A stretch of 64,000 bases of DNA from an uncultured Buttiauxella sp. (GCA_946480445.1 CAMLJN010000003.1:62001-126000); one strand, 5' to 3'. Positions 31,987 through 45,956 are shown, counted from the stretch's first letter. Program-made: numbers and translations. Notes: a model not told the origin generated them from the sequence alone.

Positions 31987-32860
31987 ATTCGTTCTCCTTA
32001 CGCTTTATCAGCTCATACAGGCGGTTATTGACCGGCAGCGTCAGGCCATGAGCCCGTGCGCGCTGTAGCAAATAGCCGGTGATATAGTCAATTTCGGTGT
32101 GGCGCTGAACGCGCACATCCTGCAACATGGACGAAATGTTCGTCGCGGTGCTGTCGATCACCTGTTCGACATAGTCGAGCAGGCTTTCAGGCGAGGTATG
32201 GTGCCCTTCACGCTGCATCACCATCGCGACCTCGTTACAAATGCTGACCACCTCGTCACGGTGGTGCTTTAGCTCGCCATTCCGGCAGTTGTAGAGCGCC
32301 GTTAGCGGGTTGATAACGCAGTTTACCGCAAGCTTATTCCAGCTGGCAGGAATGATAAAATTGTGCCAGGCGACGTCAGGCAGAGCCTGATGCAGGGCAT
32401 CGGCAAGGCCACTGAAATTGCTCCCGGCGGCATTACCCGGCCCGATATGCGTAGTGCCTCCGGCGGCATGCACAATCATGTTGCCGTCACGCTTTGCCGC
32501 ATGGGTAGTCACACCCAGCAGTAAAGGCTGGCGCAACGAGGTTAACTCTTCCTGGGTGCCCATACCGTTATGCAGCAGCAGGATGGGGCTGGACGCTGGT
32601 AATGACGCTGACAGCGTTTTAACGGCCCCGGAAACTTGCCAGGCCTTCAGCGTGACCAGCAGCAGATCGCTCTCGGCGAGAAATGCAGGATCGTTGGCCG
32701 TAAGGGATGTATTAAACGTACTGCCATCGGTTTCGACCAGGTTGACGTGGCAAAAAGGTTGCGGCACCCGCAGCCAGCCCTGGACCTCATGTCCTTGTTT
32801 ATAAAGTGACGCCAGCCACAGTTGGCCTAGCGCACCGCAGCCCAGTACGGTGATTTTCAT
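31946..32860 (-). CDS. panE: 2-dehydropantoate 2-reductase PanE
   Basis: A 304-residue NADPH-dependent ketopantoate reductase of pantothenate synthesis. The Rossmann motif [15 protein letters not shown] is at the N-terminus, and the active-site lysine lies in [17 protein letters not shown] near residue 176. It is divergent from yajQ and overlaps yajL. Confidence 0.96.
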   Translation of the reverse strand: MKITVLGCGALGQLWLASLYKQGHEVQGWLRVPQPFCHVNLVETDGSTFNTSLTANDPAFLAESDLLLVTLKAWQVSGAVKTLSASLPASSPILLLHNGMGTQEELTSLRQPLLLGVTTHAAKRDGNMIVHAAGGTTHIGPGNAAGSNFSGLADALHQALPDVAWHNFIIPASWNKLAVNCVINPLTALYNCRNGELKHHRDEVVSICNEVAMVMQREGHHTSPESLLDYVEQVIDSTATNISSMLQDVRVQRHTEIDYITGYLLQRARAHGLTLPVNNRLYELIKRKENEYERSSSGLSGTWD

Positions 32861-32999
32861 TGTGCCTCCCGATCCGTCAACTGCACGGATGTTTTTGCGT
32901 ATTCTCTATTATATAGGGCTCTCTCCTGCTTTAACGGGTTGTTTTGCTCGGCCCAGCGGGTATTATGCAACGCAACAAAAAAGAGAGGGAGAAGAAAAC

Positions 33000-33491
33000 A
33001 TGCCATCTTTTGACATCGTGTCTGAAATAGATATTCAGGAAGTACGTAACGCTATCGAAAATGCGGAACGTGAAGTTGCAACTCGTTTTGACTTCCGCAA
33101 CGTACCGGCCACTTTTGAACTGAATGAGAAAAATCAGTCCATTAAGGTGGCCAGCGAGTCTGACTTCCAGGTTAACCAGCTGCTGGATATTCTTCGTGCC
33201 AAACTGCTTAAGCGCGGCATTGAAGGTGCATCTATAGATGTGCCGGAAGAATTTGTGCACAGCGGTAAAACCTGGAGCGTGGAAGCTAAGCTCAAGCAGG
33301 GGATTGAATCTGCCATTGCCAAGAAAATTGTGAAGCTGATTAAAGACAGCAAAATCAAGGTTCAGGTACAGATTCAGGGTGAAGAACTGCGCGTAACGGG
33401 CAAGTCCCGCGACGATCTGCAGGGCGCGATGGCGCTGGTGCGTGGTGGCGATCTGGGGCAGCCGTTCCAGTTTAAAAACTTCCGCGACTAA
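33000..33491 (+). CDS. yajQ: Nucleotide-binding protein YajQ
   Basis: A 163-residue protein with two ferredoxin-like folds. It binds nucleotides (cyclic-di-GMP in some relatives, tRNA/GTP in others) and affects phage Phi6 transcription. The start ATG at 33000 follows GAGGGAGAAG and gives the conserved [11 protein letters not shown] terminus. It stands alone before a long terminator hairpin. Confidence 0.95.
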   Translation: MPSFDIVSEIDIQEVRNAIENAEREVATRFDFRNVPATFELNEKNQSIKVASESDFQVNQLLDILRAKLLKRGIEGASIDVPEEFVHSGKTWSVEAKLKQGIESAIAKKIVKLIKDSKIKVQVQIQGEELRVTGKSRDDLQGAMALVRGGDLGQPFQFKNFRD

Positions 33492-33500
33492 CTTCCCATC

Positions 33501-33540
33501 AGTCTGGCCCTCTTCCTTTCAGAAAGAGGGCCAGACTGAT
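33501..33540. terminator. Hairpin between convergent yajQ and yajR
   Basis: A 14-bp stem, AGTCTGGCCCTCTT with its near-complement, surrounds CCTTTC. There is no T-run, but the stem is long and sits between convergent genes. Confidence 0.6.
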
Positions 33541-33571
33541 GTCTCCCCGGCCTTTCAGGCCGCAGGGGAAA

Positions 33572-34933
33572 CTATCCTTTTACCAGCTGTTCCACTTCAA
33601 AACGATTCGTCAGCTTGCTGTCGATTTTCACGTAAGCGCTGCGCTCCTGAGCAATAATGTTAGCCTCACTCACGCCAGGATGTTCCAGCAACCGGGCCTG
33701 TAGCTCAACGTCTTTTGCTGCGTCGTCCGGCAATTCAATTCTCAGGCTGGTCACATAGGGCGGCTCGGTCATCGTCGAGCTAACCAGCAGCCATACCATC
33801 GCCAGCAGCGCGCCCGTTAAAAATACCGTCTGTGAATCAAACAATCCGTCGATCCAGCCGCCCAGCGAGCCGCCGATCGCCACGCCCAGAAACTGGCTGG
33901 TCGAGTAAATCCCCATTGCGGTACCCTTATAGCCCGCCGGGGATTCCTTGCTGATGAGCGACGGCAGAATCGCTTCCATCAGGTTAAAGGCGAGGAAGAA
34001 CAGCTGCACGCCCAGCACCAGCTCCCAGAAATGCGCGCCGGATCCCCAGAGCACGATTTCGGCGATAAGCAGCAGGGCGACACAGCCGACGAATACCCTC
34101 TTCATGCGCCGTTTCACCTCGGCGTAAATGATAAACGGTACGACGGAGACGAATGAAATAAGCATGGTGCACAGGTAGACTTTCCAGTGCTCTGCGGCAG
34201 GAAAGCCTGCCTGTTCCAGCTGACCGGGCAGGGCGACAAAGGTGGACATCAGCATGATGTGCAGGCACATGATGCCGAAGTTCAGCTTCAGCAATTTCGG
34301 CTCAACGATGACCTTTTTGAAGCAACCTTTCACCATGCCGGATTCACGATTCAGCACATGGCTTTCAGTATGGGGCACTACCCAAAGGGTAATGAGGATC
34401 CCGACGCTGGCCAGCAGCGCGATCATCCAGAACAGCGCGTTCAGGCCCAGGGCGTGGGTAATAATCGGGCCGAGCACCATCGCAATCGCGAAGGTTACGC
34501 CGAAGCTGACGCCGATAAACGCCATCGCTTTGGTGCGATTTTGCTCGCGGGTCAGATCGGAAAGCAGCGCCATCACCGCGGCGGCAATGGCGCCAGAGCC
34601 TTGCAACGCACGGCCCAGGATTATGCCCCAGATAGAATCCGAGAGGGCGGCAATCACGCTGCCGAGCACAAAGATCAGCAGCCCGCCGACGATCAGCGGT
34701 TTACGCCCTATACGGTCGGAAAGCAGGCCAAAGGGGATCTGAAAAACAGCCTGCGCCAGGCCGTAAATCCCAATAGCAAGGCCGATCAGTGCCTCGCTTG
34801 CGCCCTGCAGGGCCATGCCATAAGTGGTAAGAACCGGCAGCACCATAAACATGCCGAGCATGCGCAGTGAAAATACCGAGCCTAAACCCCACGTCGCACG
34901 CAGCTCGACGGGCGTCATTTTGTAATCGTTCAT
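33572..34933 (-). CDS. yajR: Major facilitator transporter YajR
   Basis: A 453-residue inner-membrane MFS transporter with twelve spans and a C-terminal cytoplasmic ferredoxin-like YAM domain (about residues 385-453). The family motif A, LLSDRIGRKPLI, lies near residue 70 and the drug:H+ antiporter-like motif C region reads ALQGSGAIAAAVMALLSD. I start at 34933 (MNDYKMTPVEL) after a GAGGTGG site. The substrate is unknown. Confidence 0.94.
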   Translation of the reverse strand: MNDYKMTPVELRATWGLGSVFSLRMLGMFMVLPVLTTYGMALQGASEALIGLAIGIYGLAQAVFQIPFGLLSDRIGRKPLIVGGLLIFVLGSVIAALSDSIWGIILGRALQGSGAIAAAVMALLSDLTREQNRTKAMAFIGVSFGVTFAIAMVLGPIITHALGLNALFWMIALLASVGILITLWVVPHTESHVLNRESGMVKGCFKKVIVEPKLLKLNFGIMCLHIMLMSTFVALPGQLEQAGFPAAEHWKVYLCTMLISFVSVVPFIIYAEVKRRMKRVFVGCVALLLIAEIVLWGSGAHFWELVLGVQLFFLAFNLMEAILPSLISKESPAGYKGTAMGIYSTSQFLGVAIGGSLGGWIDGLFDSQTVFLTGALLAMVWLLVSSTMTEPPYVTSLRIELPDDAAKDVELQARLLEHPGVSEANIIAQERSAYVKIDSKLTNRFEVEQLVKG

Positions 34934-35041
34934 TACCACCTCAGATGAAAAACCGGACATAGTGTAGTGCGTGGGCAGGGGAGGGTAAATATCTAGTTAT
35001 TTAACAGATATTACAGTACGGAATGATTGATGAGAGTAATA

Positions 35042-35066
35042 AAAAAGGGCGCTGACTGCGCCCTTT
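35042..35066. terminator. Terminator-like hairpin on the yajR side of repeat copy B
   Basis: AAAAAGGGCGC and GCGCCCTTT pair around a short loop. A near-identical hairpin lies at 35204-35226 on the other side of the repeat. Confidence 0.65.
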
Positions 35067-35076
35067 CAGACAGATG

Positions 35077-35194
35077 ACAAACCCTGTCCTTATGAAGGAC
35101 AAGCAGAGCTCACCAAATAGAAAATGAAAATCAATTTATTGATTTTCGGCAGCTCGCCACAAAGAAGGAAAAACCACGCTTTTTTCTTCTTTGT
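35077..35194 (+). repeat. Dispersed structured repeat, copy B
   Basis: The second copy of the element at 7888-7998. It begins ACAAACCCT, has an extra TGTCCTT/AAGGACA hairpin, an outer stem GAGCT/AGCTC in place of the copy A arms, the same 22-bp palindrome (35126-35147) and the long stem at 35159-35194. In the long stem one arm has A where copy A has G, leaving a G-U pair in RNA. It lies between cyoE and yajR, flanked on both sides by similar terminator hairpins. Confidence 0.8.
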
Positions 35195-35203
35195 CAGAAA
35201 CGA

Positions 35204-35226
35204 AAAGGGCGCTAACTGCGCCCTTT
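35204..35226 (-). terminator. Terminator of the cyo operon
   Basis: AAAAGGGCGC TAACT GCGCCCTTTT, 16 bp after the cyoE stop in transcription order, with a run of U on the minus strand. Confidence 0.8.
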
Positions 35227-35241
35227 TATACGGTTTGTTGC

Positions 35242-36129
35242 TTACCAGATGTAGGTCAGCAGATTGTGCGAATTGGGCACCATAAAATCGACGGACATCA
35301 TCACGGAAAGCGAGGTAATGGCGACGATGGAGAAGACGAACAGCTTGCGCGCCCAGACTTTATCATCCACCACTTTGTAACCCCGCAGTGCCATGCCCAG
35401 CCACCAGACGCTGACCGCGGCTGCGACCACCAGATACTTATAGCCGGCGTAACCGCCTAGCGACAGCATCAGGGTAGCGACAGCAAACGCGATGATATAC
35501 AGCGTGATATGGTTTTTGGCGACGGAAATCCCTTTGACCACCGGCAACACCGGAATGTTGGCGGCCTGGTAATCTTTAAAGCGGAAGATAGCAATCGCAT
35601 AGGAGTGCGGCATCTGCCACAGGCTAAAGATAGCCAGCAGGATAAGGGCACCGGCGTCAAACTCGTTGGTCACCGCACAGTAGCCAATCACCGGCGGTGC
35701 GGCACCGGAGAGGCTGCCAATCAGCGTGCCGTAAACGGATTTGCGCTTCATATACAGGCTATACACGCCGACATAAACCACAAAGCCCATCACGCCAAGC
35801 CAGCAGGCTAACGGATTCGCACCAAACCACAGCAGCATAAAGCCAGCAATACCCAATAAGGTGGCGTATACCAGCGACATTTTCGGTGAAATCAGGCCCT
35901 TAACGAGCACCCGATTTTTCGTCCTCTCCATCTTGCGATCGATATCACGGTCGATGAAGTTGTTGTAGACACAACCTGACGCCACCACCAGCGATACCCC
36001 CACAAGGGTGGAGATAAACAGGGGATAATCAATACTGCCCTTCGAGGCCAGTAAAAATCCCCCAATGACAGAAATTAAATTACCGAAAATAATTCCTGGT
36101 TTCGTTACTTGCAGGTATTGCTTAATCAT
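35242..36129 (-). CDS. cyoE: Protoheme IX farnesyltransferase CyoE
   Basis: A 295-residue inner-membrane UbiA-family prenyltransferase that converts heme B to heme O for the cytochrome bo oxidase. The aspartate-rich motif [18 protein letters not shown] lies near residue 57. I start at 36129 ([12 protein letters not shown]), which matches E. coli; an upstream in-frame ATG at 36174 lies in cyoD. It is the last gene of cyoABCDE. Confidence 0.96.
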   Translation of the reverse strand: MIKQYLQVTKPGIIFGNLISVIGGFLLASKGSIDYPLFISTLVGVSLVVASGCVYNNFIDRDIDRKMERTKNRVLVKGLISPKMSLVYATLLGIAGFMLLWFGANPLACWLGVMGFVVYVGVYSLYMKRKSVYGTLIGSLSGAAPPVIGYCAVTNEFDAGALILLAIFSLWQMPHSYAIAIFRFKDYQAANIPVLPVVKGISVAKNHITLYIIAFAVATLMLSLGGYAGYKYLVVAAAVSVWWLGMALRGYKVVDDKVWARKLFVFSIVAITSLSVMMSVDFMVPNSHNLLTYIW

Positions 36130-36140
36130 ACAGGCCGCTC

Positions 36141-36469
36141 TTAGTGAACCATCATGTTCTGGTTGAGGTTCCACATAATCCAGATCGAGCCGACCACCAG
36201 AATGGCAATGATCAGCACCGTAAAGGCGAAGGCCACCAGATTCCAGCGCTCACTCGATGAGGTGTTCAGATGTAGGAAGCACACGAGGTGCACCAGGATC
36301 TGCACGACTGCGGTAACCAGCACCACGCCGAGGATAGTGGCGTGGGAGGCGGTTCCCGTCATCACCATCCAGAACGGGATGGCCGTCAGGATGATAGACA
36401 GGATAAAACCAGTCATATAGGTTTTTACGCTACCGTGGTGGGCGCCGCCGTGTTCAGTTGAATGACTCA

Positions 36470-36470
<1 letters not shown>
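36141..36470 (-). CDS. cyoD: Cytochrome bo oxidase subunit IV CyoD
   Basis: A 109-residue three-span inner-membrane subunit that assists assembly of the oxidase. The start at 36470 ([12 protein letters not shown]) overlaps the cyoC stop by one base, giving translational coupling. The length equals that of E. coli CyoD. Confidence 0.95.
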
Positions 36471-40030
<3,560 letters not shown>

Positions 40031-40507
40031 TTAACGACCTCAATTCCAGGGAGCTCTATTGTCGTTTAAAGTGTGCCGGCATTTTACGGGAAGGTTACAT
40101 TACTGTAAACATGAATGGCATAGTGTCAGTGGGGTGTTACCGGGTTCTGCCGCCAATGTCACACGAAATGCAACAAACTTGTAAAATCGCACAGCCGACG
40201 CCTTCTCCTGTGAGTTATAACAAAAACCTGCGTCGAAGGAAGCAGGTAGGGTCAATTGGTATAACCGTTCATTTAAATAAACATTAAATTAACAATTGTG
40301 CATCAATTGATGCACCAACTATTTGCATATTTATTTCACTCCGCGCTGAATCGTTAAAGTCATAAGACGGGATCGCTCCCTGCTAATAATTTAAAAAAAC
40401 AGTGTTAGCCCGGAATGAATAATTCCGGGCTAACCTCTTTTGCTGATATTTTAGGCGTAATAATCACGCTGCTGAATAAATAAGGCCCGATGGCTAATAT
40501 TCGCAGG
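40031..40507 (-). promoter_or_regulatory. cyoA-ampG intergenic region with PdhR-like site and palindrome
   Basis: No gene is seen in this 477-bp gap. At 40253-40268 the sequence AATTGGTATAACCGT fits the PdhR consensus (ATTGGT-N3-ACCAAT) in its left half and partly in the right, about 225 bp before cyoA. At 40298-40315 there is a perfect 18-bp palindrome, GTGCATCAATTGATGCAC, which I cannot assign to a known regulator. The ampG terminator lies at its other end. ArcA and Fnr sites are expected but I cannot place them. Confidence 0.5.
40393..40434 (-). terminator. Intrinsic terminator of ampG
   Basis: The arms GTTAGCCCGGAAT and ATTCCGGGCTAAC form a 13-bp stem, followed on the minus strand by a run of seven U. 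Confidence 0.85.
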
Positions 40508-41983
40508 TTACAGCATAGCTGCTTTTCGCAAAGCCAGATAATCGAGCAGCCCGCCAAACACGATGCCGCCGATGGCAAACAGGGCGCCCCATTCCAGAAG
40601 CTTAAGATTGAAAGCCCAGTCTGTCAGGCCCAGCGAGTTAGTAATCAGAATCACCAGCCAGACGGCAAGCATCGCGCAGCCTACTGTTAGCGCACGTAGT
40701 GCAAACCGGTAGGCGGTAGCGAAGTCGCTACGGGGCATAAAGCGCCCGGTTTGTTGGGTGTATTCGAGCGTGGATTTACAAACCAGCAGCAGCAAAATGC
40801 CCGGCACTGCAGCAACGACCGAGAACAGATAGAAGGTCGGCCAGCCGTGGGCCTCAACAAACCAGCCGGCGATCGGCCCGACGTAGACCCGGCCAACGGC
40901 TGAGAGGGCGGAAAGCAGGGCGAACTGGGTTGCGGAGAATGACTTGTTGCACAGCGTCATCAGCAGCGCGACAAAAGCGGCCGTGCCCATGCCGCCGCAG
41001 AGGTTTTCAAAGAAAACCGCCGTCGCCATGCTGAACATATGCTTGTCGGTGATGGAAAGCAGCCAGTAACCCGCGTTGGAGATGCCCTGTAAGACTCCGA
41101 AGATCAGGAGCGCCCGGAACAGCGTGAGGCGCTGCATCAGTACCCCACCGTAAAGCGCGCCGAGTATGGTGGCAAAAAGCCCGAGCGTTTTATTGACGAC
41201 GCCTACTTCACCGGCATCAAAGCCTACGCCGCGAATAAGGAAGGTTGTTGTCAGGCTCATGGCGAATGCATCACCCAGCTTATACATCACGATCAGCAGC
41301 AGAATCAGCCAGGCGTTATTGCGGCCAAAAAAGTCACGCAGGGGTTCGGCAACGGCCTGTTCAAGGCTGCGTGGAACGGGAATCGCATCCGTGGGTTCCG
41401 GCGCGAGAAGGGTGGCGATAATGCAGGGGATCAGTAATGCCGCCATGAGCCAGTAGGTTGCCTGCCAGCCCAGATAGCGGTCGGCCAGCCACAGCGCTAA
41501 CCCGCCAGATACCAGCATTGCCAGGCGATAGCCCAGCACGCTGATGGCGGCACCCGTTCCACGCTCCTCGGCGTTGAGCACATCCGTTTTCCACGCGTCA
41601 AAGACAATATCCTGTGACGCGGAGCAAAAGGCGATGATCACCGCCAGCGCGGCCATCCAGCGAAGCTGTGTGCCCGGTTCGAGAAAGCCCATCGCCGCAA
41701 TGGAAATGAGCAGCAGGATTTGTGTGATCAGCAGCCAGCCCCGGCGACGCCCAAGTATCGGTGGCGTGTACCTGTCCATAACAGGTGACCAGAGAAACTT
41801 AAAGACGTAGGCCTGGCCAACGAGGGAGAAAAAGCCGATGGTTTTCAGATCGATATTCTCGACCGTCATCCAGGCCTGCAATGTCCCGGACGTTAAGGCA
41901 AGGGGAAGCCCTGAGGCGAAACCAAGTATCAGAAGAATGGCTGATTTTGGCTGCTGGAAGATACGTAAATACTGATTGGACAT
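40508..41983 (-). CDS. ampG: Muropeptide permease AmpG
   Basis: A 491-residue MFS permease that imports anhydro-muropeptides from the periplasm for cell-wall recycling and, in species with inducible AmpC, is needed for induction. It has many hydrophobic segments and the same length as E. coli AmpG. ASGLPLALTSGTLQAWM near residue 22 and WSPVMDRYTPPILGRRRGW near residue 66 are family regions. It is transcribed after yajG in the same direction, 46 bp apart. Confidence 0.96.
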   Translation of the reverse strand: MSNQYLRIFQQPKSAILLILGFASGLPLALTSGTLQAWMTVENIDLKTIGFFSLVGQAYVFKFLWSPVMDRYTPPILGRRRGWLLITQILLLISIAAMGFLEPGTQLRWMAALAVIIAFCSASQDIVFDAWKTDVLNAEERGTGAAISVLGYRLAMLVSGGLALWLADRYLGWQATYWLMAALLIPCIIATLLAPEPTDAIPVPRSLEQAVAEPLRDFFGRNNAWLILLLIVMYKLGDAFAMSLTTTFLIRGVGFDAGEVGVVNKTLGLFATILGALYGGVLMQRLTLFRALLIFGVLQGISNAGYWLLSITDKHMFSMATAVFFENLCGGMGTAAFVALLMTLCNKSFSATQFALLSALSAVGRVYVGPIAGWFVEAHGWPTFYLFSVVAAVPGILLLLVCKSTLEYTQQTGRFMPRSDFATAYRFALRALTVGCAMLAVWLVILITNSLGLTDWAFNLKLLEWGALFAIGGIVFGGLLDYLALRKAAML

Positions 41984-42029
41984 GCTTTGCTCTAAGGATC
42001 AGCCCGCAGGTGCGGGCTGAGGGGGGAAA

Positions 42030-42608
42030 TTAACGAGCGTTCTGCTTAATAAAGTCGTGAACGCTGGTGTCCTGGGCCATATCTGCAATGGTATCGGTCA
42101 GCACGGAGTTAACCGCATTGGCGATATTTTTGTTGGTGGCCTGGAACGCCCCTTCGACGTTGTAGCTGGAACGGTAGTTTTTCGTCATTTTGTTGCCGTT
42201 GCTCGCGGTGGCGATAATCGAAATATCCGCTTTGGTGGCAATGTTGTAGCGGACGTTACCCTGAGAGACATCGGCATACAGCTGGTTGACGATTATCTGC
42301 AGAGCCACCGGGCTGCTTGGGCCAATCATATAACCGCGGGCAGTCATCTGTTTTTCCAGCACTTCCTGTAACAGGAAACGCAGATCGCGTGATGGCGTCA
42401 GCGTTACCAGCTGGTTATCACGGGTCACTTTGGCCAGCGCCTGGTCGGTACGCTGATCGGCACCGTTGATGCTAACGGTTACGCCCATCAGGCTCGGGTC
42501 CTGCTGCGGCAGAGCAATGGTTGGCGACACTTCAATGGTGGTTGGGGGGGTAGCACAGCTGGCCAGCATAAAAACGGCGACCAGCGGGAAGAAGATTTTT
42601 TTTAACAT
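42030..42608 (-). CDS. yajG: Lipoprotein YajG
   Basis: A 192-residue lipoprotein with lipobox LASC (Cys18). It belongs to the YajG family of unknown function and is probably attached to the outer membrane. It lies directly upstream of ampG, as in E. coli, where yajG-ampG form an operon divergent from bolA. Confidence 0.93.
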   Translation of the reverse strand: MLKKIFFPLVAVFMLASCATPPTTIEVSPTIALPQQDPSLMGVTVSINGADQRTDQALAKVTRDNQLVTLTPSRDLRFLLQEVLEKQMTARGYMIGPSSPVALQIIVNQLYADVSQGNVRYNIATKADISIIATASNGNKMTKNYRSSYNVEGAFQATNKNIANAVNSVLTDTIADMAQDTSVHDFIKQNAR

Positions 42609-42910
42609 GTTCGCTATCTCAATGTACTCAAAAGGGCGGGCAGAAAAAACACGTCATCATAACACTGCGGTTGCCCAGTGGAAGTGCTTAACGCACGGAA
42701 TTTCATCGCGTTGCGCTTTTTATGCGCGCTCGCAAGCTATCAGACCCTTTTCTGGCAGAATAGTGCCGTAATAGTATTAAGCTACAGAGGGTTGGCGCAG
42801 CAAAGCTGACGAAAGCTAAATAATTGTTGAAATTACGTTATTAAAACGGTTAAAAGCGGCTAACATTTAAAGGGATGAGTAGCATCCGGGCGTTGTTGAG
42901 GAGAAAGTTC
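42609..42910 (+). promoter_or_regulatory. yajG-bolA divergent promoter region with gearbox-like -10
   Basis: A 302-bp gap with no gene. At 42857-42865 the sequence CGGCTAACA, about 46 bp before bolA, resembles the sigma-S gearbox -10 element of E. coli bolA (CGGCTAGTA as I recall it). The rest holds AT-rich promoter-like sequence. Confidence 0.45.
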
Positions 42911-43228
42911 ATGATGATACGCGAGCAAATAGAAACAAAACTAAGGGCAGCGTTCGAACCTGTGTTCCTGGAAGTCGTGGATGAGAGCTATCGACACAAT
43001 GTTCCGGCTGGTTCAGAAAGCCATTTTAAGGTGGTTTTAGTCAGCGATCGCTTCGTGGGCGAGCGTTTTTTAAATCGCCATCGTTTGATTTACGGCACGC
43101 TGAGTGAAGAGCTTGCCAGCACCGTTCACGCGCTGGCCTTGCACACTTACACCATTAAGGAGTGGGAGGGATTACAGGACACTGTTTTCGCTTCTCCGCC
43201 TTGCCGGGGGGCAGGCTCAATCGCCTGA
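42911..43228 (+). CDS. bolA: Transcriptional regulator / Fe-S partner BolA
   Basis: A 105-residue BolA-family protein that binds monothiol glutaredoxin and DNA and affects cell shape in stationary phase. The start is the first of two adjacent ATG codons (42911, MMIRE) as in E. coli. The invariant histidine lies in [15 protein letters not shown] near residue 77. It is followed by a terminator and stands as a single gene. Confidence 0.96.
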   Translation: MMIREQIETKLRAAFEPVFLEVVDESYRHNVPAGSESHFKVVLVSDRFVGERFLNRHRLIYGTLSEELASTVHALALHTYTIKEWEGLQDTVFASPPCRGAGSIA

Positions 43229-43587
43229 ATTTAAGCGTTTCAGGTTTGCAACTCAGGGCGCTTTTCCTTTATGTTGCTCTCTGTTTTACTGTGTTTCTCA
43301 AAACGGCCTGCGGGCCGTTTTGTTTTGCCCTGAATAGCCACTCCCTTTTGAGGGATCAGGCAATCAATACTTACGAAGTGTGAAAAAGGCCGCAGCGACG
43401 AAGTGTCGCCGTTCTCGACTCACCCTGGTGATGCCGCTATAATGCTGCGTCTTATTTTTCGGAATGTCTTCGGGACGATTCTGACGACAGGGAATGTGAT
43501 TCTGATACAGAAGGCATCCCGGTTCTGTGAAGCAATATTGACGGCTTCCGGAGTTGACCGAGCACTGTGATTTTTTGAGGTAACAAG
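43229..43587 (+). other. bolA-tig intergenic region
   Basis: The 359-bp gap holds the bolA terminator at 43300-43326 (AAAACGGCC TGC GGGCCGTTTT followed by GTTTT) and, near tig, a run of promoter-like sequence. I see no small gene in it. Confidence 0.6.
43300..43326 (+). terminator. Intrinsic terminator of bolA
   Basis: AAAACGGCC and GGCCGTTTT pair around TGCG and are followed by GTTTT. Confidence 0.8.
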
Positions 43588-44886
43588 ATGCAAGTTTCAG
43601 TTGAAACCACTCAGGGCCTTGGCCGCCGTCTCACGATTACTATCGCTGCAGATAGCATCGAAACCGCTGTAAAAAGCGAGCTGGTCAACGTGGCAAAGAA
43701 AGTCCGTATTGACGGTTTCCGTAAAGGAAAAGTACCGATGACTGTTGTCGCTCAACGTTATGGCGCTTCCGTTCGCCAGGACGTACTGGGCGAGCTGATG
43801 AGCCGCAACTTTATTGATGCGATCATCAAAGAAAAAATCAATCCAGCCGGCGCACCTAACTATGTGCCAGGCGAATACAAGCTGGGCGAAGACTTCACTT
43901 ACTCCGTTGAGTTCGAAGTGTACCCGGAAGTTGAACTGCAGGGTCTGGAAGCAATCGAAGTTGAAAAACCGGTTGTTGAAGTGACTGATGAAGACGTTGA
44001 CGCCATGTTGGACACCCTGCGTAAGCAGCAGGCAACCTGGAAAGAAACGGATGCAGCGGCAACGGCGGAAGACCGCGTAACCATCGACTTCACCGTTTCT
44101 GTTGACGGCGAAGTTTTCGAAGGTGGTAAAGCGTCTGACTTCGTACTGGCGATGGGCCAGGGTCGTATGATCCCTGGTTTTGAAGACGGCGTTGTAGGCC
44201 ACAAAGCGGGCGAAGAGTTCGCTATCGAAGTGACCTTCCCGGAAGATTACCACGCTGAAAACCTGAAAGGTAAAGTGGCTAAGTTCGATATCGTTCTGAA
44301 GAAAGTTGAAGAGCGTGAACTGCCAGAATTTACCGAAGAATTCATCAAGCGTTTCGGCGTTGAAGATGGTTCTGTTGCCGGTCTGCGTACCGAAGTACGT
44401 AAAAACATGGATCGTGAGCTGAAAGGCGCAGTGCGTAACCGCATCAAGTCTCAGGCAATCGACGGTCTGGTTAACGCTAACAACATCGACGTGCCTGCGG
44501 CACTGATCGACGGCGAAATCGACGTGCTGCGTCGTCAGGCTGCACAGCGTTTCGGTGGCAACGAGAAACAGGCTCTGGAACTGCCACGCGAACTGTTCGA
44601 AGAGCAAGCTAAGCGCCGCGTTGTGGTTGGCCTGCTGCTGGGCGAAGTGATTCGTACCCACGAACTGAAAGCCGACGAAGCTCGCGTTAGCGCGCTGATC
44701 GAAGAAATGGCTTCCGCCTACGAAGATCCGAAAGAAGTTGTTGAGTTCTACAGCAAAAACAAAGAGCTGATGGACAACATGCGCAATGTTGCCCTGGAAG
44801 AGCAGGCTGTTGAAGCCGTGCTGGAAAAAGCGAAGGTTTCTGAAAAAGCGACTTCCTTTAGTGAGTTGATGAACCAGCAAGCATAA
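43588..44886 (+). CDS. tig: Trigger factor
   Basis: A 432-residue ribosome-bound chaperone and peptidyl-prolyl isomerase that greets nascent chains at the exit tunnel. The ribosome-binding signature GFRKGKVP is at residues 44-51, the FKBP-type domain spans about 150-240 ([14 protein letters not shown]), and the C-terminal helical arms follow. It opens the quality-control run tig-clpP-clpX-lon. Confidence 0.98.
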   Translation: MQVSVETTQGLGRRLTITIAADSIETAVKSELVNVAKKVRIDGFRKGKVPMTVVAQRYGASVRQDVLGELMSRNFIDAIIKEKINPAGAPNYVPGEYKLGEDFTYSVEFEVYPEVELQGLEAIEVEKPVVEVTDEDVDAMLDTLRKQQATWKETDAAATAEDRVTIDFTVSVDGEVFEGGKASDFVLAMGQGRMIPGFEDGVVGHKAGEEFAIEVTFPEDYHAENLKGKVAKFDIVLKKVEERELPEFTEEFIKRFGVEDGSVAGLRTEVRKNMDRELKGAVRNRIKSQAIDGLVNANNIDVPAALIDGEIDVLRRQAAQRFGGNEKQALELPRELFEEQAKRRVVVGLLLGEVIRTHELKADEARVSALIEEMASAYEDPKEVVEFYSKNKELMDNMRNVALEEQAVEAVLEKAKVSEKATSFSELMNQQA

Positions 44887-44926
44887 GCACTATTTGAGGC
44901 ATTAACGCCAAAATTTTGCTGCATCA

Positions 44927-44957
44927 AGCCCGTCACCCGCAGGTGGCGGGCTTTTTT
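44927..44957 (+). terminator. Intrinsic terminator of tig
   Basis: AGCCCGTCACC and GGTGGCGGGCT pair around CGCA, with one mismatch, and are followed by seven T. Confidence 0.9.
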
Positions 44958-45031
44958 TATCTGGCCATGTGCATTTTTACTACGTATTAAACGCAGTTTC
45001 AGGGTTAGCGTATCAAGAAAAGGTTGTTATG

Positions 45032-45060
45032 CTTGAAACAGGATACAGCCATCCCCATAA
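45032..45060 (+). promoter_or_regulatory. Sigma-32 heat-shock promoter of clpP-clpX
   Basis: CTTGAAA at 45032-45038 and CCCCATAA at 45053-45060, 14 bp apart, match the sigma-32 consensus (CTTGAAA and CCCCATNT) very well. This lies within the 315-bp tig-clpP gap, about 140 bp before clpP. The rest of the gap holds the tig terminator and no further gene. Confidence 0.8.
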
Positions 45061-45201
45061 CGTAGGGCATGGCTAAAAAATGACTCTGGCTGATAATCCG
45101 TCTATGAGAGGTATCAGGCGCAAGGGGCGTAGTCTTCCCTTCGCGTCTCAAGTAGAATCAGTACAGTAGGTTAGAAGGCTTAATTACTCCAGGAGACGGA
45201 A

Positions 45202-45825
45202 ATGTCATACAGTGGCGAAAGAGATCAATTAGCACCCCATATGGCCCTGGTGCCGATGGTTGTTGAACAGACATCGCGTGGCGAGCGTTCATACGATATC
45301 TATTCCCGTCTGCTCAAGGAACGTGTCATCTTCATGACCGGCCAGGTCGAAGACCATATGGCTAACCTGATCGTGGCGCAGATGCTGTTCCTGGAAGCGG
45401 AAAATCCGGAAAAAGACATCTATCTCTACATTAACTCACCGGGTGGCGTAATTACGGCTGGGATGTCGATTTACGATACCATGCAGTTTATTAAACCGGA
45501 CGTCAGCACCATTTGTATGGGACAGGCCTGCTCGATGGGCGCTTTCCTGCTGACGGCGGGCGCGAAAGGGAAACGTTTCTGTCTGCCTAACTCGCGAGTG
45601 ATGATTCACCAACCGCTGGGCGGCTATCAGGGGCAGGCGACGGACATCGAAATCCATGCCCGCGAAATTCTGAAAGTAAAAGCTCGTATGAATGAACTTA
45701 TGGCGCACCATACCGGCAAATCTCTGGAAGAAATTGAAAGAGACACCGAGCGTGACCGTTTCCTCGCTGCCAGCGAAGCGGTAGAGTATGGCTTAGTTGA
45801 CTCGATCCTGACTCACCGTAACTAA
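45202..45825 (+). CDS. clpP: ATP-dependent Clp protease proteolytic subunit
   Basis: A 207-residue serine protease that forms a double heptameric chamber and degrades substrates fed by ClpX or ClpA. The catalytic triad is Ser111 (QACSMGAF), His136 (MIHQPLGG) and Asp185 near DTERDRF. The short propeptide ends before ALVPMVVEQ. It is followed by clpX, with a 131-bp gap. Confidence 0.98.
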   Translation: MSYSGERDQLAPHMALVPMVVEQTSRGERSYDIYSRLLKERVIFMTGQVEDHMANLIVAQMLFLEAENPEKDIYLYINSPGGVITAGMSIYDTMQFIKPDVSTICMGQACSMGAFLLTAGAKGKRFCLPNSRVMIHQPLGGYQGQATDIEIHAREILKVKARMNELMAHHTGKSLEEIERDTERDRFLAASEAVEYGLVDSILTHRN

Positions 45826-45956
45826 TGCCTGAAAAGAACGGGCTTATACTATAGTAAAGTAGAAGCTCGTTGAGCGCTTACGATTGGCTGTGCCGCATTA
45901 ATGGCACTTGCGTCGTCCTTAACGGTGCAAAGAAACAGATAAGAGGTTTTGACTTT

